Under the pieces are notes generated by a model. That model did not search any database and had not been told where the DNA came from. It was given only the letters and a program-made list of their open reading frames with translations. From JABJMC01 sp964473745 (GTDB lineage: Bacteria; Patescibacteriota; Gracilibacteria; UBA1369; UBA12473), in the NCBI GenBank assembly GCA_964473745.1, contig CAYYQE010000007.1:3981-67980 (forward strand): a stretch of DNA of 64,000 nucleotides, in the 5' to 3' direction. Position numbers and translations under genes: made by a program. Below are positions 43,738-51,969 of this stretch, piece by piece; position 1 is the stretch's first letter, and each line of letters begins with the position of its first letter.

Positions 43738-45963
43738 ATGGCTGACGAAAATCAAAATCAAGACACCGCGGCTCAACCTGTAACTGAAGTTGCTCAACCT
43801 GTAGCAGCGGTTCCAGCCGAACCAACAGCGGTTCCAGTTGCGGAACCAGCTCCGGTCGAACAATCGGCCGCTCCAGCTGCTCCGTCGGCACCGGCTGAAG
43901 CACCGGCCAACGCGCCCTTGGTAACACCTCCCGAATCTAAGAAATCAGGTGGTTTATTTGGTGGTTTGAAAGATAAATGGACAGCGCGTACCGAAGCAAA
44001 TAAGAGCAAAGGAAAAGCTATGAAAACTGCCAAAGAGACGGGAGCTGATCCAAAAGCCGCGGCCGCAGCTGCGGTCCCTGGCGCTAAAGGGTCCATTGTC
44101 CCGAAAGGCACAGCGGAAAATCCTCCTAAAGACGAGGAAGGTAAACTTGATTACACTAAACTTTCACCGGAAGAGAAGAAAAAAGTCATTGAATCAGAAA
44201 AAATCTTTCAAAAGGGCATATCCACTATCCGTGATTTGATTGCCCCGTCTTCAATGGAGGTTAATTTTAATCATCTGTTGATTGATGGTCTTTTTGCACA
44301 GAGTTTCTTTGTTTATAGCTATCCTCGTTATATCGAGACAAACTGGCTTTCGCCGGTTGTGAATTTTGATGTCACCATGGATATGTCGCAATTTATTTAT
44401 CCGATTCCATCAGATAAGATTATGCGTACTTTGAAGTCGCAGGTGGCTAAGTTTCAGTCTAGTATGCATATGTCACAAGAAAAAGGACGGGTTCGTGACC
44501 CAGCCCTAGAAACTGCGTTGCAGGATGCGGAGGAACTTCGAACTAATCTTCAGCGTGGACAGGAGAAATTTTTCCAATTCGCCCTTTATTTTACTGTTTA
44601 TCACGATGATTTAAAAAAGCTCGAAAAAGTAACTAAACAATTAGAAAGTCTTCTTGGAGGAAAACTTGTTATGACGCGTCGCGCAGATCTTCGAATGGAA
44701 CATGCTCTTAATTCAACTCTGCCGTTAGGGTCAGATGAATTAGAGATTTATCACAATATGAATACGGCTCCACTTTCTTCTACTTTTCCGTTTGTTTCTT
44801 CGGAACTTACGTCAAATGAAGGGATTTTATATGGTTTGAATCGTCATAACGATAGTCTGATTGTTTTTGACCGCTTCTCTTTGGAAAATGCCAATTCAGT
44901 GGTGTTTGCGAAATCTGGAGCAGGTAAGTCGTATGCTATTAAATTAGAAATTTTGCGTAGTTTAATGATGGGAACAGATGTAATTATTCTTGATCCGGAA
45001 AATGAATATGAATCTTTGGCACAAACTGTGGGGGGAACTTATATGAAAGTTTCGCTTAATTCAGATCGTCGTATTAATCCGTTTGATTTACCAGCGCCAC
45101 TTAAGGATGAAGTATCTAAACCTGGTGATTTGTTACGTTCAGCGGTGATTAATTTGACTGGTTTAATGAAGTTGATGCTTGGTGATATGACGGCAGCAGA
45201 TGAAGCTTTGATTGATAAAGCCTTGATTGATACCTATGCTACGCGTGGGATTACGATGGAAACTACGGATCCTTCGGCGGTTGAACCACCAACTATGGAT
45301 GATTTTCATAATGTTCTTTCTTCTATGGATGGGGCAGTGGAATTAGCACAACGGGTTCAAAAATTCACCACTGGTACTTTTGGCGGGATTTTCAATCAAA
45401 AGACAAATGTTCAGATGGACAATCATTTGGTGGTTTTTTCTATTCGAGATTTAGAAGATTCTTTGCGGCCGATTGCCATGTATATTTTGCTTAATTATAT
45501 CTGGAATAGAGTGCGTAGTTCTCTTAAAAAGAGGCTGCTAGTAATTGATGAGGCTTGGTCTCTGATGCAACATGATGATTCAGCGAAGTTTTTGTATGGA
45601 TTAGTGAAGAGAGCTCGTAAATATTATTTAGGAGTGACGACTATTACGCAGGATGTGGAAGATTTTATTAAAAGTGATTATGGAAAACCGATTATTACGA
45701 ACTCCTCGATGCAAGTTTTGCTTAAACAATCGCCAGCGGTTATGGATGGGCTTGGAAAGATTTTCAATTTAACAGAAGGGGAGAAGTACATGTTGCTTAA
45801 TAGTGGCGTGGGACAGGGACTTTTCTTTGCGGGGCTTAAGCACGTGGCCATTCAGATTATTGCTTCGTACGCTGAGGATAAGATCGTGACGACTAATCCC
45901 GAACAGATTTTGAAGCAACAAGAAGAAAGTAAGGGAGTTGAAACTGAGGCGGTGGCAGCTTAA
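43738..45963 (+). CDS. VirB4-like ATPase
   Basis: 741 residues. Residues 1-135 are low-complexity Ala/Pro/Glu/Lys sequence. The rest is a VirB4/TraC-type ATPase, with Walker A KSGAGKS (K397), LDPENEYE after it, Walker B LLVIDEAW (D604, E605) and the C-terminal TTITQDVEDF segment. Such ATPases energise type IV secretion-like and pilus-like machines at the membrane. In Patescibacteria they occur in conserved envelope clusters of unknown output. No VirB6, VirB8, VirB10 or relaxase gene is in the window, so conjugation is not supported. Confidence 0.9.
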   Translation: MADENQNQDTAAQPVTEVAQPVAAVPAEPTAVPVAEPAPVEQSAAPAAPSAPAEAPANAPLVTPPESKKSGGLFGGLKDKWTARTEANKSKGKAMKTAKETGADPKAAAAAAVPGAKGSIVPKGTAENPPKDEEGKLDYTKLSPEEKKKVIESEKIFQKGISTIRDLIAPSSMEVNFNHLLIDGLFAQSFFVYSYPRYIETNWLSPVVNFDVTMDMSQFIYPIPSDKIMRTLKSQVAKFQSSMHMSQEKGRVRDPALETALQDAEELRTNLQRGQEKFFQFALYFTVYHDDLKKLEKVTKQLESLLGGKLVMTRRADLRMEHALNSTLPLGSDELEIYHNMNTAPLSSTFPFVSSELTSNEGILYGLNRHNDSLIVFDRFSLENANSVVFAKSGAGKSYAIKLEILRSLMMGTDVIILDPENEYESLAQTVGGTYMKVSLNSDRRINPFDLPAPLKDEVSKPGDLLRSAVINLTGLMKLMLGDMTAADEALIDKALIDTYATRGITMETTDPSAVEPPTMDDFHNVLSSMDGAVELAQRVQKFTTGTFGGIFNQKTNVQMDNHLVVFSIRDLEDSLRPIAMYILLNYIWNRVRSSLKKRLLVIDEAWSLMQHDDSAKFLYGLVKRARKYYLGVTTITQDVEDFIKSDYGKPIITNSSMQVLLKQSPAVMDGLGKIFNLTEGEKYMLLNSGVGQGLFFAGLKHVAIQIIASYAEDKIVTTNPEQILKQQEESKGVETEAVAA

Positions 45964-45975
45964 ACGATAATTATT

Positions 45976-46935
45976 ATGATTGTTGAACAGCCACATGATG
46001 GGGATGTCGAAAGCGAGCAGGAGTGTTTATCAGATCAAGAACTAAATCAGCGATTGATTGAATTGACTTTGAAAAGCAAATTTAATGTAGCAACCAAGCA
46101 AGAGATTAAAGAGCTTATAAATTATACTCGGCAAAATTGTGAGACATTGCGTGCCAGTGCAGTGGATGAATTGCAAAGATTAAACACTGAATCTCCGGAT
46201 AGTCCCGAAATTGAAAAAGTAGAGAGACAAGTGGCTGCAGGGGATTTTTTGCAAACAATGATGTCTTATGATGTGGATGAAGAGTCTTTAGATGGTTTAG
46301 ATGAAAATCGTGAATTTACTTTGTATGAGACGGTTGCTATTAAGATTTCGGAATTATTAGCGGCTTATATGGCTAGTAATGTAAACATGCTCCCTTCTGA
46401 GGAAACGGAGTTTTTTACTCGAACTGAAGGAGATGAAGTTGAAGGGGCGGCAGCAGATGAATCTGGGCCGATTGTTCCGGAAGCATCAGAGGATCCTAAT
46501 CGAGAAGCTATTGCTAGTAAAGCTACTTTTTATTTGGGTAGCACGGCTTTCCAAGATCCAAATTTGATGGACGGGAAACTGGCCGGGCCTTTATTTGTTT
46601 CGACAGTTTTACAAGAAACTGGTGTGTTGCCGGAATCTTGTCCAACTATTACAGAAGTTAAAGTGGGTTTATTAAGGGCTGGATGGACTATGCACTATGG
46701 CACTCCTAAGCGCGGTGATGTGGTGGTTTGGAATAGAGTTCGTCATGCTAGAGAAGATGGAAAAGTAGAGCTTGGTCATAAGCATATGGGGGTGAGTGTG
46801 GGGAATGGACGGGTTGTTAGTCAAAGTCCGACCGAAAGAGTGCCAATAGAACATGATGCGGGGAGAGATCCAAGCACTGATACTGTTTGGGCGCGTCGTG
46901 GTATAGAAATGGTTTTATCACCACCAAAGGCTTAA
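45976..46935 (+). CDS. NlpC/P60-like protein lacking the catalytic cysteine
   Basis: 319 residues, acidic, with no signal peptide. The C-terminal 140 residues have the layout of NlpC/P60/CHAP amidases: LFVSTVLQETGVLP (normally C-x-x-F-V), TPKRGDVVVWN, and HMGVSVGNGRVVSQSP with the catalytic-type H270. The position of the nucleophile is G204 instead of Cys, so the domain is probably inactive and may bind peptidoglycan or a partner. The N-terminal 170 residues are helical and unrecognised. It starts 12 bp after the VirB4-like gene and likely shares its transcript. Confidence 0.65.
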   Translation: MIVEQPHDGDVESEQECLSDQELNQRLIELTLKSKFNVATKQEIKELINYTRQNCETLRASAVDELQRLNTESPDSPEIEKVERQVAAGDFLQTMMSYDVDEESLDGLDENREFTLYETVAIKISELLAAYMASNVNMLPSEETEFFTRTEGDEVEGAAADESGPIVPEASEDPNREAIASKATFYLGSTAFQDPNLMDGKLAGPLFVSTVLQETGVLPESCPTITEVKVGLLRAGWTMHYGTPKRGDVVVWNRVRHAREDGKVELGHKHMGVSVGNGRVVSQSPTERVPIEHDAGRDPSTDTVWARRGIEMVLSPPKA

Positions 46936-46978
46936 TCTCGCTTTTACGCTGGTATTTTGATAGTGTCGTTTTTGATTT

Positions 46979-47141
46979 GGCCCCTTTGAAAAGCACACCA
47001 TTTACTGTAATTTGCACATTTTGGCTGCAAATGATTCAAACTTCCTCATCGTATCGTTATTTGATACGATTTCGTCAGTCTTTATAATTTTCGCTCAAAA
47101 TGTGCAAATCTCGTAACAACGCTGTACTTCCCAAAGGGGCC
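46979..47141. repeat. Nested inverted repeats around the SprT-like start
   Basis: Three dyads share one centre region. The outer one is GGCCCCTTTG (46979-46988) with CAAAGGGGCC (47132-47141). The middle one is ATTTGCACATTTT (47020-47032) with its exact complement (47097-47109). The inner one is ATCGTATC (47048-47055) with GATACGAT (47063-47070). Spacing between outer and middle arms is 31 bp left and 22 bp right. The middle right arm contains the ATG of the SprT-like gene, and the inner right arm overlaps the -35 box. Confidence 0.85.
47061..47088 (+). promoter_or_regulatory. Promoter of the SprT-like gene with overlapping operator-like dyad
   Basis: TTGATA (47061-47066), 16-bp spacer, TATAAT (47083-47088). 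Transcription would start near 47095, only about 5 nt before the ATG. The 8-bp dyad 47048-47070 overlaps the -35, a typical place for a repressor. Confidence 0.65.
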
Positions 47142-47633
47142 TTTCAACTACGTAATCAAGAATGGCTGGAAGATCGATTTCGCACGGTGTGGATGCGTGG
47201 TTTTTCGGATTTAGTGCCACAGAACACGGTGACGATTCGATTTGGAAGAAGGGCTAGGACGAGGTTGGGTTCGATTAGAATGGCGAAAAACAAGAAAGAA
47301 TCACGGATTTTGATTAATAGATTATTTACGCATCCCGAAGTCCCTTTACAGATTGTAGATGCTACGATTGCGCATGAATTAACTCATTATTTACAGGGGT
47401 TTAGTTCACCTCTTGAACAAAAATTTAGTACACCACACGCTGGGGGGATAGTAACAAAAGAAATGAAAAAACGTGGGTTTGGTCCGGAGCTAGAATTCCA
47501 AAAGAAATGGCTTAAAAATGAATGGCCAAAGTTTCTCAAAATCCATGGGCCACCACAACGAAAAAGGCGACGAATTTATCGACGGACAAAATCAAAATCT
47601 TTACTCGTCCGTCTCCTCCTCGGTTGCTTCTAA
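47100..47633 (+). CDS. SprT/M48-like zinc metallopeptidase domain protein
   Basis: 177 residues. A HELTH zinc motif (H92, E93, H96) is preceded by the strand-helix pattern LINRLFTHPEVPLQIVDATIAHE seen in SprT/YgjP-type domains. In such proteins a third His often lies in an HGPEF-like motif; here that motif reads GFGPEL (F127), so H113 may be the third ligand or the site may be incomplete. A very basic C terminus (KRRRIYRRTKSKS) suggests nucleic-acid or membrane contact. The first 13 codons lie in an inverted-repeat arm. The 3' end overlaps the convergent S41 gene by 33 bp. Confidence 0.65.
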   Translation: MCKSRNNAVLPKGAFQLRNQEWLEDRFRTVWMRGFSDLVPQNTVTIRFGRRARTRLGSIRMAKNKKESRILINRLFTHPEVPLQIVDATIAHELTHYLQGFSSPLEQKFSTPHAGGIVTKEMKKRGFGPELEFQKKWLKNEWPKFLKIHGPPQRKRRRIYRRTKSKSLLVRLLLGCF

Positions 47634-49412
47634 AGCCGCGGCCGCGGCTTGTTCGGCTCGTTTCACAATTTCCTGTTGCAATACTTCAAGCGCTTTTTCT
47701 AGTTGAGGATCAAGTCCAGCTTCAATGTCTTCGAGTGTTAAATCCACGTCATAATGAGGTGAAATCCCCATCTCGTTAATGCTGTGAAATTTAGGGCTGC
47801 GCCATTCGGCAATAGTGATTTTTAAAGAAGATCCACCCACGTAACGGACAATTTCTTGCACAGTGCCTTTGCCATAAGTCGTTTTCCCAACTAAAACGCC
47901 ATCAACCTTTTCTTTTAGGGTTAGAGCCATGATTTCGGCGGCGGAGGCGCTTTCTTCGTTAATTAACATAATAATCGGATAATCAGCCCATTCGCCATCA
48001 CCTTGAGACATGTGAAAAGCTGATTGGTTTTCTCCGTAATGAACGTATACCACCGGGCTCCCATAAGGTATAAAATGCCCTAAAACTGAGCGCACAGCAT
48101 CAAGATAACCACCCGGATTATCGCGTAGATCAAAAATAAAGCCTTCAAAGTCTGGATTTTCTTCGATTAAGGGTTGAATGGTTTGTGTAAAATTAATGAA
48201 ACTCATGGAATCAAATAGGTTTATATCCACATAAATGGCATTATCCATAAGTTCTCCTCTCATATAGCCCACATCCACTACCGCCCGCGTAATGGTGATG
48301 TTTAATGGTTCTTCAACGTTGCGTCGTTCAACGGTCAAAACAACGTCTGTGCCTGCTTCGCCACGAATAAGATCAGTAATTTCGCCTAATTCTCCTTCAC
48401 TAACATCAACCTCGTCTACGGCCATAATACGGTCGTTTACGCGTAATCCAGATGATTCCGCTGGCCCGCCACTAATAAAACTGTGAATAACATTGTACCC
48501 ATCGTCATTTTCAGTGAGATGAGCGCCGATTCCAGAGAGTTCGCCTTCTAAATAACTGTTATAAGTGCTGGCTTCTTCAGGAGGGAGAAAATGGCTGTAG
48601 TTATCATCAAGCCCTTCGATCATGCCGACTAGGGCCTGGTAAATAAGAGCCCCGGTATCTAGATCGGTTCGGCCGTAATAATTAGTATGCAAACGATTCC
48701 AAACATCAACAAAAATGTCTAAATGAGGAATTTCATAGGTTAATTCTTCACCAAAAAGTTCAGTCTCTAATTCCGCAAAATCTTCATCAATCAAATTCCC
48801 ATAAAGAAAAACATCCATATTAAACAGCAACTTAGTCGCTTCACCACGGGTGAGGCGTTTCAAAGGGCGAAAATAATCAGAATTTTCCGGGTCTAAAGGC
48901 TCGATCAAGTTGTATAAATCCCCATAAAGAATAGTGGGCGCGTACCAGGCATCGTAGCGCACGTCTTTATAGCTTAGAGTCCAATTTTGTTCGTGAATTA
49001 AGCGCGGAATAGGGATTCCTAACAGATTAAGAATCAATTGAGTAGCTTCGACCCGCGTAATGGACTTATGAGGCTCTAATTCAGCTTTATCGTTCAATAA
49101 ATTGATTTCATAAGCGCGTTGGACGTAAGGGGCGAACCAAGCGTCTTCCGGGACATCGGTGTAGGGATAAGAGCGGAATTCGACCGTGTTTGGGTCAACT
49201 TGGTAATTAGCCAACAACATTTTTAGAAATTCAGCGCGAGTCACTTGTTTTTCAGGTTGGAATTGGCCATCATATCCCTCAACAACCCCTTTTTCTTGAA
49301 GGTATTCGATTGAGTCTTGGTAGGTGTTTTCTTCAGTATCAGAAAACTCAGCTTGGGCGAGCGGAATAAGTAAAAGTTGCGTGAGTATTAAAACAGAAAA
49401 AAGGCGTTTCAT
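47601..49412 (-). CDS. SLH-anchored S41 C-terminal processing protease
   Basis: 603 residues: signal peptide (1-21), three SLH repeats at the N terminus (about 22-215), a linker, a PDZ domain (about 284-375) and an S41 peptidase domain. The Ser/Lys dyad is S490 (ESASAAEI) and K515 (TYGKGTVQE), 25 apart as in CtpA/D1P. The enzyme should trim or degrade exported proteins at the cell surface, the SLH repeats tethering it to the wall; in most CtpA proteins the anchor is a membrane helix or lipid. A stretch of Glu/Ala ends the protein. The start lies 9 nt after a TAAAAT box. Confidence 0.92.
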   Translation of the reverse strand: MKRLFSVLILTQLLLIPLAQAEFSDTEENTYQDSIEYLQEKGVVEGYDGQFQPEKQVTRAEFLKMLLANYQVDPNTVEFRSYPYTDVPEDAWFAPYVQRAYEINLLNDKAELEPHKSITRVEATQLILNLLGIPIPRLIHEQNWTLSYKDVRYDAWYAPTILYGDLYNLIEPLDPENSDYFRPLKRLTRGEATKLLFNMDVFLYGNLIDEDFAELETELFGEELTYEIPHLDIFVDVWNRLHTNYYGRTDLDTGALIYQALVGMIEGLDDNYSHFLPPEEASTYNSYLEGELSGIGAHLTENDDGYNVIHSFISGGPAESSGLRVNDRIMAVDEVDVSEGELGEITDLIRGEAGTDVVLTVERRNVEEPLNITITRAVVDVGYMRGELMDNAIYVDINLFDSMSFINFTQTIQPLIEENPDFEGFIFDLRDNPGGYLDAVRSVLGHFIPYGSPVVYVHYGENQSAFHMSQGDGEWADYPIIMLINEESASAAEIMALTLKEKVDGVLVGKTTYGKGTVQEIVRYVGGSSLKITIAEWRSPKFHSINEMGISPHYDVDLTLEDIEAGLDPQLEKALEVLQQEIVKRAEQAAAAALEATEEETDE

Positions 49413-49421
49413 AATGGCCCC

Positions 49422-49449
49422 ATTTTAGCGAATAGGGCTTTAAAGGCAA
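49422..49449 (-). promoter_or_regulatory. S41 protease promoter (shared block, copy 3)
   Basis: TTGCCT (49444-49449), 16 bp, TAAAAT (49422-49427) on the minus strand. The block has ATTGCCTTT, GCCCTA and TTCGCTAAAAT in the same order as the glmS promoter. It is divergent from the FecR-like gene promoter. Confidence 0.6.
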
Positions 49450-49462
49450 TGAGAAATAGGGT

Positions 49463-49491
49463 TTGTTATTAAGGCTCAAAAATGGTATAAT
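49463..49491 (+). promoter_or_regulatory. Promoter of the FecR-like gene
   Basis: TTGTTA (49463-49468), 17 bp, TATAAT (49486-49491) with TGG just before it. Predicted leader of about 15 nt, no Shine-Dalgarno sequence. Confidence 0.7.
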
Positions 49492-49513
49492 ATATTGAAT
49501 TTTAAGCTTTCTT

Positions 49514-51904
49514 ATGCCAGAAACAGCCACTTTATCGCTAGCAAAAATAAAATTAGGGATTTCTCTAGTTATTTTCTTGGGTGTCCTAGCTGGTGCAGTT
49601 TTTTTCTTCTCTCTATTAGGGGAGTCACACTTTCAAGGTGGCCCAGCAGAGAATCGCGAACAGATTGAATACGTCGCTGTTGGTGATGTTGAAGTTGAAG
49701 ATGAAACTCTTAGTTCTGGGATGACTTTTCAAACTGGGGCGGATAGTGAATTGGGGATTTTTATTGAATCAGCGGACTTAATTCGACTTTATCCAAATAC
49801 CGAGCTTGTTTTTGAGGTTGTGGACTTGGAGGTAAGCCCAATTCAAATTGAAGCACGACTGAATACTGGTTCAATTTGGCTTAGTGATTTGCAGGGAACG
49901 GCTTCTTTGTTAGTAAAAACTGAAAAAGCACAAATTGAACCGCAAAATGGATCTACCTACATTGAATATGTAGATGGTTCTACTTATGTGTTGGCCGCAC
50001 ATCACCCAACTTATATTAGTTTTTTGGGAGAGGATGAAGAGGGGGATCCAACTGTTTTGAATAGTTTTCACCTTACGGAATCGCATGAAGTTTCAATTAG
50101 TGAGTCTCGTGTTAATCCTGTTTTAGAGCAACTTCGTTATACTAAATTGACTAAGGAATTTCCTTTTACTCACTTAGATTCTGATGATTGGAAGTCTGAT
50201 TGGGAAGTGGCTTTAGAAGAGGATGAAAAAAGACTTTCTGATGTTTATATGCAGTTTATTTCGGATTTGCGCCGTTATGATCCTGGGGCAAAGGAAGGTT
50301 CTTTGCTTTATCAGGTTCAAAATGGTTATCGAACTTTGCGTTCTTGGTTAACTTTTAGTGATCAGCATTTGCTGGAAATAGAGGAAAATGAAGATTTAGA
50401 TTTATTGGCCGAGTCGCTTTATTTGAGTTTGGATGGGGATTTTTCTTTAGCAAATAAACGATTAGATAATTTTGAAAATGCGGCAACTGACTTTGCCACA
50501 TTAGATAAATTAAAAGTTTTTGAGCGGTTATTTAAATCAGTTTATTACGGAGATATTTTTTATGAAGCTAAATCAGTGGTTCGGGAAATTCAATATGATC
50601 GAACCTCTGAAGAAGAGAGACTTCTTTTGTCGTTAACTTTTTTAAGAGAACGATTGAATGAAGTTTATGACTTGTTGGATCAGGGAGAAAGGAACACTGC
50701 TAAAGAAGCGCTTTATGCTTATAGTGAGACCTGGCAATCTTTGATTTCACGGGCTGGCTCTGATTTGGCTGAGATGGTGCAGGGGCTAACTGCTGAGCGC
50801 CAGATTTTACAGAATTTGCTTTATAGAGAGGATATTTTTTATGAAGTGGCGTCCTATGAGGTGTTGAGTTCCTTGGAAGATCGGATTTTGACACTTACGT
50901 CCGAAGAATATGATTTAAATGAAGAGCGACAAGCTTTTGTGCAAGATAAATTGCGGGCTTTGGATCGTTTAGTGGATCTGGTGGATGATGAGTTAGTGGG
51001 GGTGGATGAGGCGTTAGAGTTAGGTTATTTGTTAATGTCTGAAGCGCAGGATTTGTTAAGAAATATTACTAGTGAGGCTGCGGTGAACGAGTATTTTAAC
51101 GATAAGTTAAAAGAGTATAGTTTGATGTTTGAATTTATTGGATCTTCTAGTTTTGCTTTGATCGAAGGTTCGTTTGATGATGCTTTTCATGATTATTTGG
51201 AAAGAGAAGGTGAGTTAGCTGATCTTTCGGAGTATATTTTGGGATTGACGACCGAGGAAGAAGAGACGACTTTGACCTTAGAAGAAGCGCAAAATCAGGC
51301 TGAAGAAGCTTTTGATGCGGTGGGGGTTGATTATATTGCCCTGATTCCTTTGGGAGACTTGGGTTATCGTTTGTTTCAGGTTGAGGGAGGACGTGTTGAT
51401 TTAGTTGAATTTGATGCAAATTATGATCGGGTTAGTGAAATTATTTATGATTTGGAGATTGAAGGAGAAATTTTTTCAACGGGTATTAGTTTGAGTGATT
51501 TGGATGCCGCGATTCAAGCGGCTTTGTTGGAAGAGGAGGAAGAAGAAGACATTGTAGAGACAGAATTAGAATTAACTCCTTTGGAATCATTTGCTATTGA
51601 TTTAGCCGAAACAACTTTGGCGGCGGAAGGATTGGAGGTTTCTAAAGATCAAATTTCAATTGTGGATTTAGATGAAAATTTATTTAATGTGGGTTACGTG
51701 ATGACCTATGGCAGTGAAGAAGTTTTAGTAGAATTTTTGTATGATGAGGATACAGCGATGGCTTCGGAAGTTGTTGGAGCTCGTGGAGAAGAAATGATAA
51801 TGATAGATGAAGTAGCAGTGGCCTCCTTGGAAGAAGCGATTAAAGAGCAAATAGAACTTGGAGAGATGGCTGAAGAAACATCTGAAGAAGTAGCGGAAAG
51901 TTAA
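49514..51904 (+). CDS. Membrane-anchored FecR-domain protein
   Basis: 796 residues, strongly acidic. One N-terminal membrane helix (about 10-33) is followed by a FecR-like beta domain (about 45-200; GADSELGIFIESADLIRLYPN, RLNTGSIWLSDLQG). The middle (about 210-560) is charged, mostly helical and unrecognised; the C terminus has two repeated small modules (EAQNQAEEAFDAVGVDYIAL and DLAETTLAAEGLEVSKDQIS) with intervening Glu runs. The bulk should be outside the cell. FecR proteins usually work with ECF sigma factors and TonB receptors; neither is nearby, so this probably has a structural or sensing role of another kind. Confidence 0.7.
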   Translation: MPETATLSLAKIKLGISLVIFLGVLAGAVFFFSLLGESHFQGGPAENREQIEYVAVGDVEVEDETLSSGMTFQTGADSELGIFIESADLIRLYPNTELVFEVVDLEVSPIQIEARLNTGSIWLSDLQGTASLLVKTEKAQIEPQNGSTYIEYVDGSTYVLAAHHPTYISFLGEDEEGDPTVLNSFHLTESHEVSISESRVNPVLEQLRYTKLTKEFPFTHLDSDDWKSDWEVALEEDEKRLSDVYMQFISDLRRYDPGAKEGSLLYQVQNGYRTLRSWLTFSDQHLLEIEENEDLDLLAESLYLSLDGDFSLANKRLDNFENAATDFATLDKLKVFERLFKSVYYGDIFYEAKSVVREIQYDRTSEEERLLLSLTFLRERLNEVYDLLDQGERNTAKEALYAYSETWQSLISRAGSDLAEMVQGLTAERQILQNLLYREDIFYEVASYEVLSSLEDRILTLTSEEYDLNEERQAFVQDKLRALDRLVDLVDDELVGVDEALELGYLLMSEAQDLLRNITSEAAVNEYFNDKLKEYSLMFEFIGSSSFALIEGSFDDAFHDYLEREGELADLSEYILGLTTEEEETTLTLEEAQNQAEEAFDAVGVDYIALIPLGDLGYRLFQVEGGRVDLVEFDANYDRVSEIIYDLEIEGEIFSTGISLSDLDAAIQAALLEEEEEEDIVETELELTPLESFAIDLAETTLAAEGLEVSKDQISIVDLDENLFNVGYVMTYGSEEVLVEFLYDEDTAMASEVVGARGEEMIMIDEVAVASLEEAIKEQIELGEMAEETSEEVAES

Positions 51905-51969
51905 GTTGCGATGGAGAGCGCAGTATGTTAAATTTTCGCCAGTCGGAAATTTTTTTTTGATTTAATTTT

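Noticed and set aside
43794..44111. Ala/Gly/Ser-rich antisense frame
   Set aside because: Complement of the Ala/Pro-rich arm of the VirB4-like gene.
43738..46935. Integrated conjugative element
   Set aside because: Only a VirB4-like ATPase is present; no relaxase, coupling protein, integrase or attachment repeats.
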